A stretch of 47,334 bases of DNA. Source: Terriglobia bacterium. GTDB taxonomy: Bacteria; Acidobacteriota; Terriglobia; JAIQFV01. This document shows positions 18,033 to 25,605 of this stretch, in pieces. The DNA lies in the NCBI GenBank assembly GCA_020073085.1, contig JAIQFV010000029.1:1-47334 (forward strand), in the 5' to 3' direction. Numbering within the stretch: the stretch's first letter is position 1; the number at the start of each line of letters is the position of its first letter. The notes under the pieces are model-generated. The model had not been told where the DNA came from. It saw nothing but the letters and a program-made list of their open reading frames with translations, and made no database searches. The translations under genes were made by a program, and so were the position numbers.

Positions 18033-18440
18033 ATGCGAGTTGATTGCATTTCAAAACGAGGATTGCGGCGCGGCATTATTGCCATAGGACTCTTCCTATT
18101 CTTCAACGCCGCGTACGTATTCCCGTTGAGCTCAATCGCTTACCTTCTCAGAACACCCGAGACGCGTTGCTGCAAGATTGCGCATTCTTGTTGTTGCGAG
18201 AGGAATGCGCTACATCACCACTCCTTTGGACTCCACTGGGGCAGCACGCCGGATTGTCCGCAGACCTGTGGATTTCCGGCGACTCTCACGGCTCATGCCC
18301 AGTCTTTCTTACCACCGCCTGGTTTCCTGACAGAGCGAAATCTCAACCAGGAATCATCCGTTTCGTCGGCCCAAGCGCAACTCCCTCCCCTTTATCAATT
18401 TCTTTTTCTCTACCAGCGTTCTCCGCCTGCCGGCTCATAG
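18033..18440 (+). CDS. Small membrane protein rich in Cys and His, unknown function
   Basis: 135 residues. A hydrophobic segment spans about 13-38. Behind it lies a dense ligand-rich stretch: C46, C47, H51, C53, C54, C55, H61, H62, H63, H68, C75, C79. Such a pattern suggests binding of a soft metal such as copper at the periplasmic face, although no named family is recognised. The ribosome site is weak. It stands 54 bases before the TonB-dependent receptor, in the same direction, so the two are probably co-transcribed from the promoter at 17930. A second open frame overlaps it from 18044, but lacks a signal or ordered composition. Confidence 0.6.
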   Translation: MRVDCISKRGLRRGIIAIGLFLFFNAAYVFPLSSIAYLLRTPETRCCKIAHSCCCERNALHHHSFGLHWGSTPDCPQTCGFPATLTAHAQSFLPPPGFLTERNLNQESSVSSAQAQLPPLYQFLFLYQRSPPAGS

Positions 18441-18494
18441 GAACTCAGAGCTTCACGTCAAGGCATCCACAATTCTGAACCAGGGAGTACTCCA

Positions 18495-20708
18495 ATGAGC
18501 CGAAAGCATAATCATCTGTTCGTTCTCCTCCTGCTATTCTGCGCGGGGTTGGCGTATGGAACGGCATTTGGCAACATCAAAGGCATTGTTCACGATCCCG
18601 ACCACCGGCCGATTGCAGGCGCCCATGTCAAACTGTCGGCGCGAAACTCTGATTGGTCGCAAGAAACGTCAACCGATTCCGATGGTGAGTTTCAATTCAC
18701 TGCGGTTCCCATCGGGGAATATCGGGCGATCGTCAACTTCACTGGGTTCAACTCCATCGAACAACAAGTGGTTGTTGTTTCAGGAAGCGCGCCAGTCTTG
18801 CACTTTCAATTGGCTCTCGCCGAGGTCAGTCAGGTTGTCGAAGTCTCTGAGACAGCCGAAGCGGTCAACACCACGACGGATGCTCCGCTCACTCTATTGG
18901 ATCGGAAGCAAATTGAGCGCACGCCCGGGGCGGACCGCACAAACAGCCTGGCAATGATTACCAACTATGTCCCTGGTGCCTACGTGGTTCATGACCAGCT
19001 TCACGTTCGAGGCGGACATCAAGTGACATGGTCAGTCGATGGGATCCCTGTGCCCAACACCAACATCGCAAGCAATGTGGGTCCCCAGTTTGATCCTAAA
19101 GACGTCGATTACATCGAAGCGCAGCGCGGCAGCCTCTCTGCCGAGTCGGGCGACCGGACCTATAGCAATTTCAACGTGGTTCCGAGGACCGGCTTTGAGC
19201 GCAACCGCGAGATAGAGCTCGTCACGAGTTACGGAAATTTCAACCAAACAAACGATCAGATCAGTTTCGGCAGCCACACCGAGCGGTTCGCTTATTATGG
19301 AAGTGTCAATGGGAATCGGAGCGATATGGGGCTGGAGACGCCCACTTCGGAAGTCCTTCACGATATGGCAAGCGGCCTTGGTGGATTCGGCATGCTGGTT
19401 TTCAACCTCAATGAGCATAATCAGCTGCGCCTGGTGAGTTCTCTACGCAGGGATCAGTATCAGATTCCCAATGATCCGGACCAACAATCTGCCGGCACTC
19501 AGGACGTCGAAAAAGAGAGCGATGCTTTCGTCAATTTCAGCTGGGTGCATACGGCAGGACCCGGACAGATGCTCACCGTTTCCCCCTTCTTTCATTTCAA
19601 CCGCGCCAATTACATCGGCGGTCCGAATGATCCCCTCCTGAGCCCGCAGGACAATCATGCCTCCCGGTACGCAGGCATGCAGGTCGCGTACAGCACCGCC
19701 TGGAAGAAACATAATTTCCGCGTTGGCGCTTACGGTTTTGACCAGCGTGATAGCACCTTGTTCGGGCTCCAGGCCAACGATGGCAGCGATTTCTCAATAC
19801 GCCAGAAGGAAAATCTCTCAGGCAATCTCGAGGCATTGTTTCTGGAGGACCAGTTCAAGCCCACCTCCTGGTTGACCCTGAATGGAGGGGTGAGACTGAC
19901 TCATTTCTCAGGAATGGTCTCTGAAAATGCCGTCAGCCCCCGTCTGGGGGCGTCAGTCCGGATCCCGCATTGGAACTGGGTGGTTCGTGGGTTTTACGGA
20001 CGTTACTATCAAGCCCCTCCCCTCTCGACGGTTTCCGGCCCATTGCTCGATTTTGCGCTGGATCAGGGGGTTGGGTTCCTGCCCCTTCACGGCGAGCGGG
20101 ACGAGGAGCACGAGTTCGGATTGTCCATCCCCCTCAGAGGCTGGGTGTTTGATATCGCTTCCTTCCATACTCACGCAAAGAATTTTTTTGATCACGATGT
20201 ACTGGGAAACTCGAATATCTTTTTCCCTCTCACGATCGAAGGGGCGAATATTCGGGGTTGGGAAATCACCGTGCGATCTCCCGAGTTGCTTCGCCGTGGC
20301 CATGTCCATGTCGCGTATTCGAACCAACACGCCGAGGGTTTTGGATCGATCAGTGGCGGGTTGACCGATTTCTCGCCGCCTGAGGGTCGCTTCCTTTTGG
20401 ATCATGACCAGCGGCATACATTTAATTGCGGATTCGAATTGAACCTGCCGTGGCATAGCTGGGCCTCTGGGAACGCTTACTACGGCTCAGGGTTTGCGGA
20501 CAGTAATGGACGCGGCCATCTTCCAGGGCACACGACCGTTGACCTTACTCTCGGTAAGAGTCTGAGGGATAATCTCTCCATTTCAGTGAGTGCCTTGAAT
20601 ATTGCCAACCGGAGATACTTGCTTGATAACAGCCCGACCTTCGGCGGGAGGCATTATGCAGATCCGCGCCAGATATTCTTTCAATTACGATATCGGTTCC
20701 ACTACTGA
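18495..20708 (+). CDS. TonB-dependent outer-membrane receptor with N-terminal carboxypeptidase-regulatory-like domain
   Basis: 737 residues. A signal peptide (about 1-24) is followed by an Ig-like carboxypeptidase-regulatory domain (about 26-112, with GIVHDPDHRPIAGAHVKL), a plug (about 125-225, with RTNSLAMITNYVPG, LHVRGGHQVTWSVDGIPVP and VDYIEAQRG) and a 22-strand type barrel to the end. The last residues RYRFHY carry the terminal aromatic needed for outer-membrane insertion. Such receptors import scarce, bulky or chelated substrates using TonB. The substrate is unknown. Its length is near the family's lower range. The upstream Cys/His-rich protein and the nearby copper enzymes make a metal or metal complex plausible (inference). 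A TonB is encoded 4 kb downstream. Confidence 0.92.
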   Translation: MSRKHNHLFVLLLLFCAGLAYGTAFGNIKGIVHDPDHRPIAGAHVKLSARNSDWSQETSTDSDGEFQFTAVPIGEYRAIVNFTGFNSIEQQVVVVSGSAPVLHFQLALAEVSQVVEVSETAEAVNTTTDAPLTLLDRKQIERTPGADRTNSLAMITNYVPGAYVVHDQLHVRGGHQVTWSVDGIPVPNTNIASNVGPQFDPKDVDYIEAQRGSLSAESGDRTYSNFNVVPRTGFERNREIELVTSYGNFNQTNDQISFGSHTERFAYYGSVNGNRSDMGLETPTSEVLHDMASGLGGFGMLVFNLNEHNQLRLVSSLRRDQYQIPNDPDQQSAGTQDVEKESDAFVNFSWVHTAGPGQMLTVSPFFHFNRANYIGGPNDPLLSPQDNHASRYAGMQVAYSTAWKKHNFRVGAYGFDQRDSTLFGLQANDGSDFSIRQKENLSGNLEALFLEDQFKPTSWLTLNGGVRLTHFSGMVSENAVSPRLGASVRIPHWNWVVRGFYGRYYQAPPLSTVSGPLLDFALDQGVGFLPLHGERDEEHEFGLSIPLRGWVFDIASFHTHAKNFFDHDVLGNSNIFFPLTIEGANIRGWEITVRSPELLRRGHVHVAYSNQHAEGFGSISGGLTDFSPPEGRFLLDHDQRHTFNCGFELNLPWHSWASGNAYYGSGFADSNGRGHLPGHTTVDLTLGKSLRDNLSISVSALNIANRRYLLDNSPTFGGRHYADPRQIFFQLRYRFHY

Positions 20709-20946
20709 CTTTTGTTCATTGGGGAGGAATTTCGATTCATGAGGTCCGCCGGACTAACCTGGAGTTCCAAATCCTCCCCCACACAGAGCTCCCCCACGAT
20801 CCATTGGAAGAAAGGCGAAGCCGGCCTTCTTCCTCAACTCCGAGGGTGGTGCGCATCCCTGGAGCGGAATGTCCTCCAAATGCGGGCAAAGAGCCTTCTG
20901 CCCCCTTCACATCAATAATAATTTCCTTACAAGGTATATTTCTTTT

Positions 20947-20963
20947 GAGGGTGAGTCACCCTC
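20947..20963. terminator. 17-base palindrome, weak terminator or operator
   Basis: GAGGGTGA and TCACCCTC flank a single central G, followed by TTTC. It lies 240 bases behind the receptor gene and 170 bases before the sigma-54 site, so it could instead be an upstream activator site. Confidence 0.35.
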
Positions 20964-21130
20964 TTTCAAACGAGTGATAACTCCACGAAGGGTGGAGGTG
21001 TCCCTTTGCGCATTTTGAAACAGAGCTGTCGTGTATGTGATTCATGCCAAGACAGCCTTTTTCCCCTTTTTTCTCACCCCTACTTATACTAACCCATTTT
21101 GAATGTGTTGTTTGTGAAAAATGTGGACTC

Positions 21131-21146
21131 TGGCTATCCAGTTGCA
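21131..21146 (+). promoter_or_regulatory. Sigma-54 (RpoN) -24/-12 promoter of oxidase 2
   Basis: TGGCTATCCAGTTGCA has GG and GC in canonical register with TGGC-N7-TTGCA. The predicted start is near 21157, giving a leader of about 235 bases. Confidence 0.75.
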
Positions 21147-21391
21147 CGTCTATCTGTGCACCCGGATCTGCAGGATCAACGCTGACTCAAAAGAATCAAT
21201 AGCATGATCGCATCACAACAAGGACTAGCTTTCAGGACCAAATTCGAGGTGTTCCTCAAGCTTAGAGAGCTTTGAAACGAACTCTACGGCTTACCGTGAA
21301 TTGATCCAAGCGGCTGTGCTCCTGGAGTGACAAAGTTTCTAAGACAGACCAGCCAGACGACAAGAGATCGGGTGAATTGGGGGTAGCAGAG

Positions 21392-23569
21392 ATGAAGAAG
21401 ACAGCCAAGAGAATGAAAGCCAAGATAGAAGAGAAAGATGTCACCAGGCGCAATGTAATCAAGTGGGGACTCCTGGGAAGCGCCTCTGTTACGTTCCCTC
21501 CTCTGAAAATGCTTGCGAAGCAAGCTGCAACTGGGGGCAAAGATGGGGTTCTTGGTGAGATTCTCGACAGTCTTCGTCGCCGCACAGTAGGGCCGACAGC
21601 CCCGGGTGCTCCGCCAAGTAATGACAATTCTGGGGGGGGTGTTACTGGAAGTAGTGGAAGTGGCAGCAGCGGAAGCGGCAGCAGCGGGAGCGGCAGCAGT
21701 GGAAGCGGCAGCAGTGGAAGCGGCAGTACCGGAAGCGGCAGCACCGGAAGCGGAAGCGGCAGCACCGGAAGCGGCAGCACCGGAAGTGGCAGCAGCGGAA
21801 GCGGCAGTACCGGAAGCGGCAGTACCGGAAGCGGCAGTACCGGAAGCGGCAGCGGTGGAAGTGGCAGTGGTGGAAGCGGTGGTGGTGATGGTGGTATTAG
21901 TGGCGGGGGTGGTGGAGGCGGAAATGGCGGAGGAGGTGGAAATGGTGGAGGCGGCGGTGGAAATGACGGCGGCGGAGGTGTGCTTGTGGGAGGGAACCAA
22001 TGCCCACAGACATCTTGCAGTCCGCCCACACGGCCATGGGTGGTCGAATTGCCTCGAATGCCGATTGCGCAGCCGATACCTGAGAGTCAACTGATCGGCG
22101 CTCCCATAGATCCGGTCGCCGGGATTTCTCCGGAAGATGCGATTCAAAGATCGCCACATCAGCTTTACAGCAAGTTGTTGCCGAAGAAGTTTTACGAACT
22201 CCATGAGAAACAAGCACCCTGGAGTTTCCATCCCGATCTGCCGACGCAGCCCATTTGGGGATTTAACGGGAATTTTCCAGGACCGACCTTCATGTCTCGG
22301 TATGGGGAGCCTTGCCTGGTTCGAATCCACAATGACCTGCCCAAATCGAGTAATCTGGGTTTTGGCATCCCGTCCACATCGACCCACTTGCACAACGGCC
22401 ATACTGCTTCGGAGAGCGATGGATTCCCAGGCGACTACATCAATTCAGGTCAATTTCACGACCATCATTATCCTCACGTGCTTCCGGGATTTACAACCGA
22501 CCCGAACGGCATTGGCGACAAGAACGAGGCATTGCATACCCTCTGGTACCACGATCACCGGGCCGATTTTACGGCTTCAAATACCTATGCCGGTCTCGTC
22601 GGCTTCCACCTCCTTTTTGACGATGTGGACTCCGGCGATGAGGAGGACACCAACCCCCAGGCTTTGCGTTTGCCCAGCGGCGAGTACGATGTCCCTTTGA
22701 TATTTGCGGACCGTGCGTTTGATTCCAACGGGATGCTGTTCTTCGACAACTTCAATTTTGATGGCATGCTGGGTGACAAATACCTTGTCAACGGCGCGAT
22801 CCAGCCCTTCATGAGGGTGGCCCGTCGCAAGTATCGATTCCGATTCCTCGGTGTCGGTCCATCCCGTTTCTGGCAGTTTCACCTGAGCGACGATTCGCCC
22901 ATGACTCAGATTGCGGAAGATGGCAACCTCTTGCCCATACCCGTCGTGCGCACCGGCGGAATTCGGATGGGCGTGGCGGAACGCTGCGACGTCATCATCG
23001 ACTTCTCCAAGTACAAGCTTGGAGACACGGTATATCTCCAGAATCGCCTCGAACAAATCGATGGTCGCGGACCCACTGGCAACATCCTGCTACCCGGGGA
23101 CTCCCTTCTAAAGTTCATCGTGGATCACGATGCCAAAGACCCAAGTCAGGTTCCCTCCAAGTTGTGCAGTCTGCCGTCCATCAATCCCGCCGAGGTCGTC
23201 CAGACCCGAACCTGGCGATTTGAGCGGCAGAATGGCGGCTGGGCCATCAACGGCCAGTTCTTTGATGTGAACACCATCCGGGCGCACGTGAAGCAGAATA
23301 CGGCTGAATTCTGGGTACTGCAGAACTCGGGCGGATCGTGGAGCCATCCGTTACACATCCACTTTGAGGAATTCCGTATCCTCTCACGCAACGGACTGGT
23401 ACCTCCACTCTGGGAACAGGGCCGAAAGGACGTGGTCAAATTGAATCCCAACGAGCAGGTGGTCTTCTTCATGCGGTTCCGTGATTGGACGGGGCGCTAT
23501 CCTTTCCACTGCCACAACACGGTTCACGAGGACCATGCCATGATGATCCGGTGGGAGTTGGAAGCTTGA
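21392..23569 (+). CDS. Tat-exported multicopper oxidase 2 with long Gly/Ser linker
   Basis: 725 residues from the ATG at 21392; an upstream TTG at 21377 is a less likely start. A twin-arginine signal (TRRNVIKWG, R19, R20) is at the N-terminus. A low-complexity linker spans about 80-201, first built of G-S-G-S-(S/T) units, then Gly/Asn-rich. The catalytic part follows with all copper clusters: HLH (332-334), HTLWYHDH (382-389), HPLHIH (652-657) and HCHNTVHEDHAM (706-717) with axial Met717. The enzyme is therefore expected to be active. It is a paralogue of oxidase 1 (shared motifs include RRKYRFR, FLGD or MLGD, and HCHNTVHED). The linker could let the catalytic domain reach away from the membrane, a matrix or a cell-surface anchor. 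The substrate is unknown. A sigma-54 promoter controls it. Confidence 0.93.
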   Translation: MKKTAKRMKAKIEEKDVTRRNVIKWGLLGSASVTFPPLKMLAKQAATGGKDGVLGEILDSLRRRTVGPTAPGAPPSNDNSGGGVTGSSGSGSSGSGSSGSGSSGSGSSGSGSTGSGSTGSGSGSTGSGSTGSGSSGSGSTGSGSTGSGSTGSGSGGSGSGGSGGGDGGISGGGGGGGNGGGGGNGGGGGGNDGGGGVLVGGNQCPQTSCSPPTRPWVVELPRMPIAQPIPESQLIGAPIDPVAGISPEDAIQRSPHQLYSKLLPKKFYELHEKQAPWSFHPDLPTQPIWGFNGNFPGPTFMSRYGEPCLVRIHNDLPKSSNLGFGIPSTSTHLHNGHTASESDGFPGDYINSGQFHDHHYPHVLPGFTTDPNGIGDKNEALHTLWYHDHRADFTASNTYAGLVGFHLLFDDVDSGDEEDTNPQALRLPSGEYDVPLIFADRAFDSNGMLFFDNFNFDGMLGDKYLVNGAIQPFMRVARRKYRFRFLGVGPSRFWQFHLSDDSPMTQIAEDGNLLPIPVVRTGGIRMGVAERCDVIIDFSKYKLGDTVYLQNRLEQIDGRGPTGNILLPGDSLLKFIVDHDAKDPSQVPSKLCSLPSINPAEVVQTRTWRFERQNGGWAINGQFFDVNTIRAHVKQNTAEFWVLQNSGGSWSHPLHIHFEEFRILSRNGLVPPLWEQGRKDVVKLNPNEQVVFFMRFRDWTGRYPFHCHNTVHEDHAMMIRWELEA
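21647..21886 (+). repeat. In-frame 15-bp tandem repeat in oxidase 2 (Gly-Ser linker)
   Basis: About 240 bases of imperfect 15-bp units of the type GGAAGCGGCAGCAGC, encoding G-S-G-S-S or G-S-G-S-T. The unit length keeps the frame, so copy number could change by slippage without breaking the gene. The antisense strand also stays open because of the repeat. Confidence 0.85.
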
Positions 23570-24158
23570 TCGGTCCCGTAGCAACGCTCGTGACCCCGAC
23601 ATCAGAAGGCTAGTGGGTCACCTGGCGTGTGAATGCCCGGAAGGGTAATAAAGAGACTCAAATTACAGTAGAGTTTTGCTTGTCTTGAAGGCCAGGGAAG
23701 GCACGATGAAACCATTCCACAATCGCAGCATCGGTCCTCGAGTTCGGAAGGTGGGCGCAAACGCGGTCACCTTCCTGCTCGCGCTGGCAGTTCCCCCTCA
23801 GGCGGCAAACGCAGTACTTTATCTCACGGGGGATTCCACTTCCCCTGAATCCAGCATCTGGAAACGGATGCGTCTGATTCTCTCAAATCATGTCATTAAT
23901 GCGCGTCGCACAAACACCCATTCAGAGAACAGCTGAGATCGATTTCAATATCCCCGGCCCACCCTGTAAGGGAGCGGACGCAAAGCTTAATGACCAGGAG
24001 CCTCCTGCTCCTGGAACTGAGGTACCGTCCTCCATCTGGCAGAATTGTTCCCAGGCCTCGATTCCTCTGCCATGACGCAGTTCTGCTCAAAAACCTGGGA
24101 TCCGCCGTGTTTACGGTGGCGTACTTGGTCCTGGGACTCCTCGCAACGAGAATCCCGG
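23570..24158. other. Low-coding region between oxidase 2 and a small minus-strand gene
   Basis: About 590 bases. The only possible gene is the small open frame at 23706-23936, listed separately. No clear terminator was found behind oxidase 2. Confidence 0.45.
23706..23936 (+). CDS. Possible small exported protein, unknown
   Basis: 76 residues. GGGAAGG stands five bases before the ATG. The start is basic and a hydrophobic stretch (about 20-34) ends in a possible signal cleavage site (AANA). The remaining 40 residues show no motif. It could be a real small gene or a remnant; I cannot decide from sequence. Confidence 0.3.
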   Translation: MKPFHNRSIGPRVRKVGANAVTFLLALAVPPQAANAVLYLTGDSTSPESSIWKRMRLILSNHVINARRTNTHSENS

Positions 24159-24353
24159 CTATTCACTCAATTCGAAGAAGGCATCGAGGGACTGAAGCAG
24201 TTGGGTCTTACACTCTTCAGGAGAACCTTCGATCAAGTGCAACGTGATGGTGTTCGTTGTGCCATCTTTCATGAGCACGTATGCCTCCGGCACCTCATCC
24301 AGTTCTTCCGCATCAAACATCCGAATACCGTAAACGATCGCCTTCTTCTCCAT
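24159..24353 (-). CDS. Small protein of unknown function
   Basis: 64 residues from the ATG at 24353, which has a GAGGTGGG ribosome site; a TTG at 24380 in the same frame is less likely. The protein is acidic and soluble, with no signal or membrane segment, and has alternating strand-like and helix-like segments (KKAIVYGIRMF, EAYVLMKDG, TITLHLIEG, then a helical tail). It is on the strand opposite to its neighbours oxidase 2 and tonB. I do not recognise a family. Confidence 0.55.
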   Translation of the reverse strand: MEKKAIVYGIRMFDAEELDEVPEAYVLMKDGTTNTITLHLIEGSPEECKTQLLQSLDAFFELSE

Positions 24354-24631
24354 GACCCACCTCGTCGCTTGATTGCCCAACTAATCGAAGATTCCGCCCC
24401 GCGTGAAATTCCCCGTTCTCCAAGTCTATCATTATTTCCAGGTGATAACAGCGGGAAGAAGAATTGGAACTTCAAACTCCGCCCAGCGTCTAATCCATTA
24501 GAAGAAGCCCAATTGGAAGCCGTAACAGGAACGGGGTTCCGCCGGTGTGCGGGGGTCTCATGCGGAGGACGGCCCCGTTCGGTCAGAGGAGGAGTTCGAT
24601 TCAGGATCAAAATCGAAAGGAGGTCACGGCG

Positions 24632-25390
24632 ATGTTCGACACAATGGATATGAAAAGATCCCAGAGTGGGGACTCCAGAAATCCCATGACTGTTGTTTTT
24701 TCCCTGGGGGTTCACCTGATGACCCTGATGTTCCTCGTCCTGATCCCGTTGATTTACACGGAGGCGCTTCCCGTAAGCCAGATTCGCAATTACTTTCTCA
24801 CGGCCCCTCCATCAGCACCTCCTCCTCCCGCGATGCATGCCGTAAGAATAATTGGCGTTGAAAGGCATGTGACAGAGGTCCATCCGAATCAGATTCAAGT
24901 GCCTTCGGAAATTCCTCCGATCGCCGCCAGAATTTTCGACGAGGGACCACCGGTTTCGCCGCCTGCGGCATCTCCGGACGGCATTCCGGGAGTGCCTGGA
25001 GGTAGCCCACAAGGCGCGGTTCCAAGGTGGCTGCCTCGTATGTGGCCAGCCCCTGCTCCTCCGCCCCCCGCCCCAAGAACGGAACCCTTAAAGCCCATCA
25101 GAATCCCGGTCAGTGGGGGGGTCCAACAGGCCAAGCTGATTTATGCGCCGATTCCAGTCTACCCACTTTTGGCAAAGCAAAACCATATCCAGGGTGCGGT
25201 GGTGCTGGAAGCGATAATCTCTAAGGACGGGACGATTCAAGACGTCCAAGTGGAGAGCGGTCATCCCTTTCTTGTTCCGGCCGCAATTGAAGCGGTCAAA
25301 CAGTGGCGCTACCGTCCCACTTTGCTGAATGGCCAACCGGTCGAGGTCATTACAACAATTACAGTGAATTTCAAATTGGGCGGCAATTGA
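24632..25390 (+). CDS. TonB-like energy transducer
   Basis: 252 residues. The ATG at 24632 follows a near-perfect ribosome site, AAAGGAGG. A single membrane anchor (about 20-42) is followed by a proline-rich periplasmic region (about 58-160) and a TonB C-terminal domain (about 170-250) with YPLLAKQNHIQGAVVLEAII, DG.IQDV, SGHPFLVPAAIEAVKQWRYRP and NGQPV. TonB transmits the proton-motive force from ExbB/ExbD to outer-membrane receptors. No exbB or exbD is visible. It may serve the receptor at 18495. Confidence 0.9.
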   Translation: MFDTMDMKRSQSGDSRNPMTVVFSLGVHLMTLMFLVLIPLIYTEALPVSQIRNYFLTAPPSAPPPPAMHAVRIIGVERHVTEVHPNQIQVPSEIPPIAARIFDEGPPVSPPAASPDGIPGVPGGSPQGAVPRWLPRMWPAPAPPPPAPRTEPLKPIRIPVSGGVQQAKLIYAPIPVYPLLAKQNHIQGAVVLEAIISKDGTIQDVQVESGHPFLVPAAIEAVKQWRYRPTLLNGQPVEVITTITVNFKLGGN

Positions 25391-25559
25391 GGGCAGGAGG
25401 AGCTCGAATGGTCATTAGTACCGGGAAATGATCATCTGGGCCTCCAATGGAGGTCAGGTTCTATGCCCCCGCTCGGCAGGCACATTTTGTTCTTGACAAA
25501 AGGCGAATAAAAAGCGAATATCTCTCCACTCTCAAGGTCGACCAAACCTACTTTTGACA

Positions 25560-25581
25560 AACCCCGCCGAAAGGCGGGGTT
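25560..25581 (+). terminator. Stable GAAA-loop hairpin just before the radical SAM gene
   Basis: A perfect 9-bp stem, AACCCCGCC (25560-25568) and GGCGGGGTT (25573-25581), is closed by a GAAA tetraloop and followed by GACTTTTAG. It is 170 bases behind tonB and 24 bases before the radical SAM start codon. It may be a terminator for tonB or a leader structure. Confidence 0.6.
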
Positions 25582-25605
25582 GACTTTTAGAAAGGATGTG
25601 AGGCG

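Larger units (their letters stand above)
20709..21391. other. Intergenic region before oxidase 2
   Basis: About 680 bases. It holds a short palindrome (20947-20963) and the sigma-54 promoter of oxidase 2 (21131-21146). No gene was recognised. Confidence 0.6.

Noticed and set aside
20712-20918. Small frame behind the TonB-dependent receptor
   Set aside because: Ribosome site too far from the inner ATG, composition not protein-like.
21647-21886. CRISPR-like array
   Set aside because: Units are 15 bp without unique spacers and keep the reading frame of the oxidase.
21262-22402. Long minus-strand open frames rich in Pro/Leu or Ala/Thr opposite the linker of oxidase 2
   Set aside because: They are by-products of the 15-bp repeat, which lacks stops in several frames; they have no ribosome site or domain.
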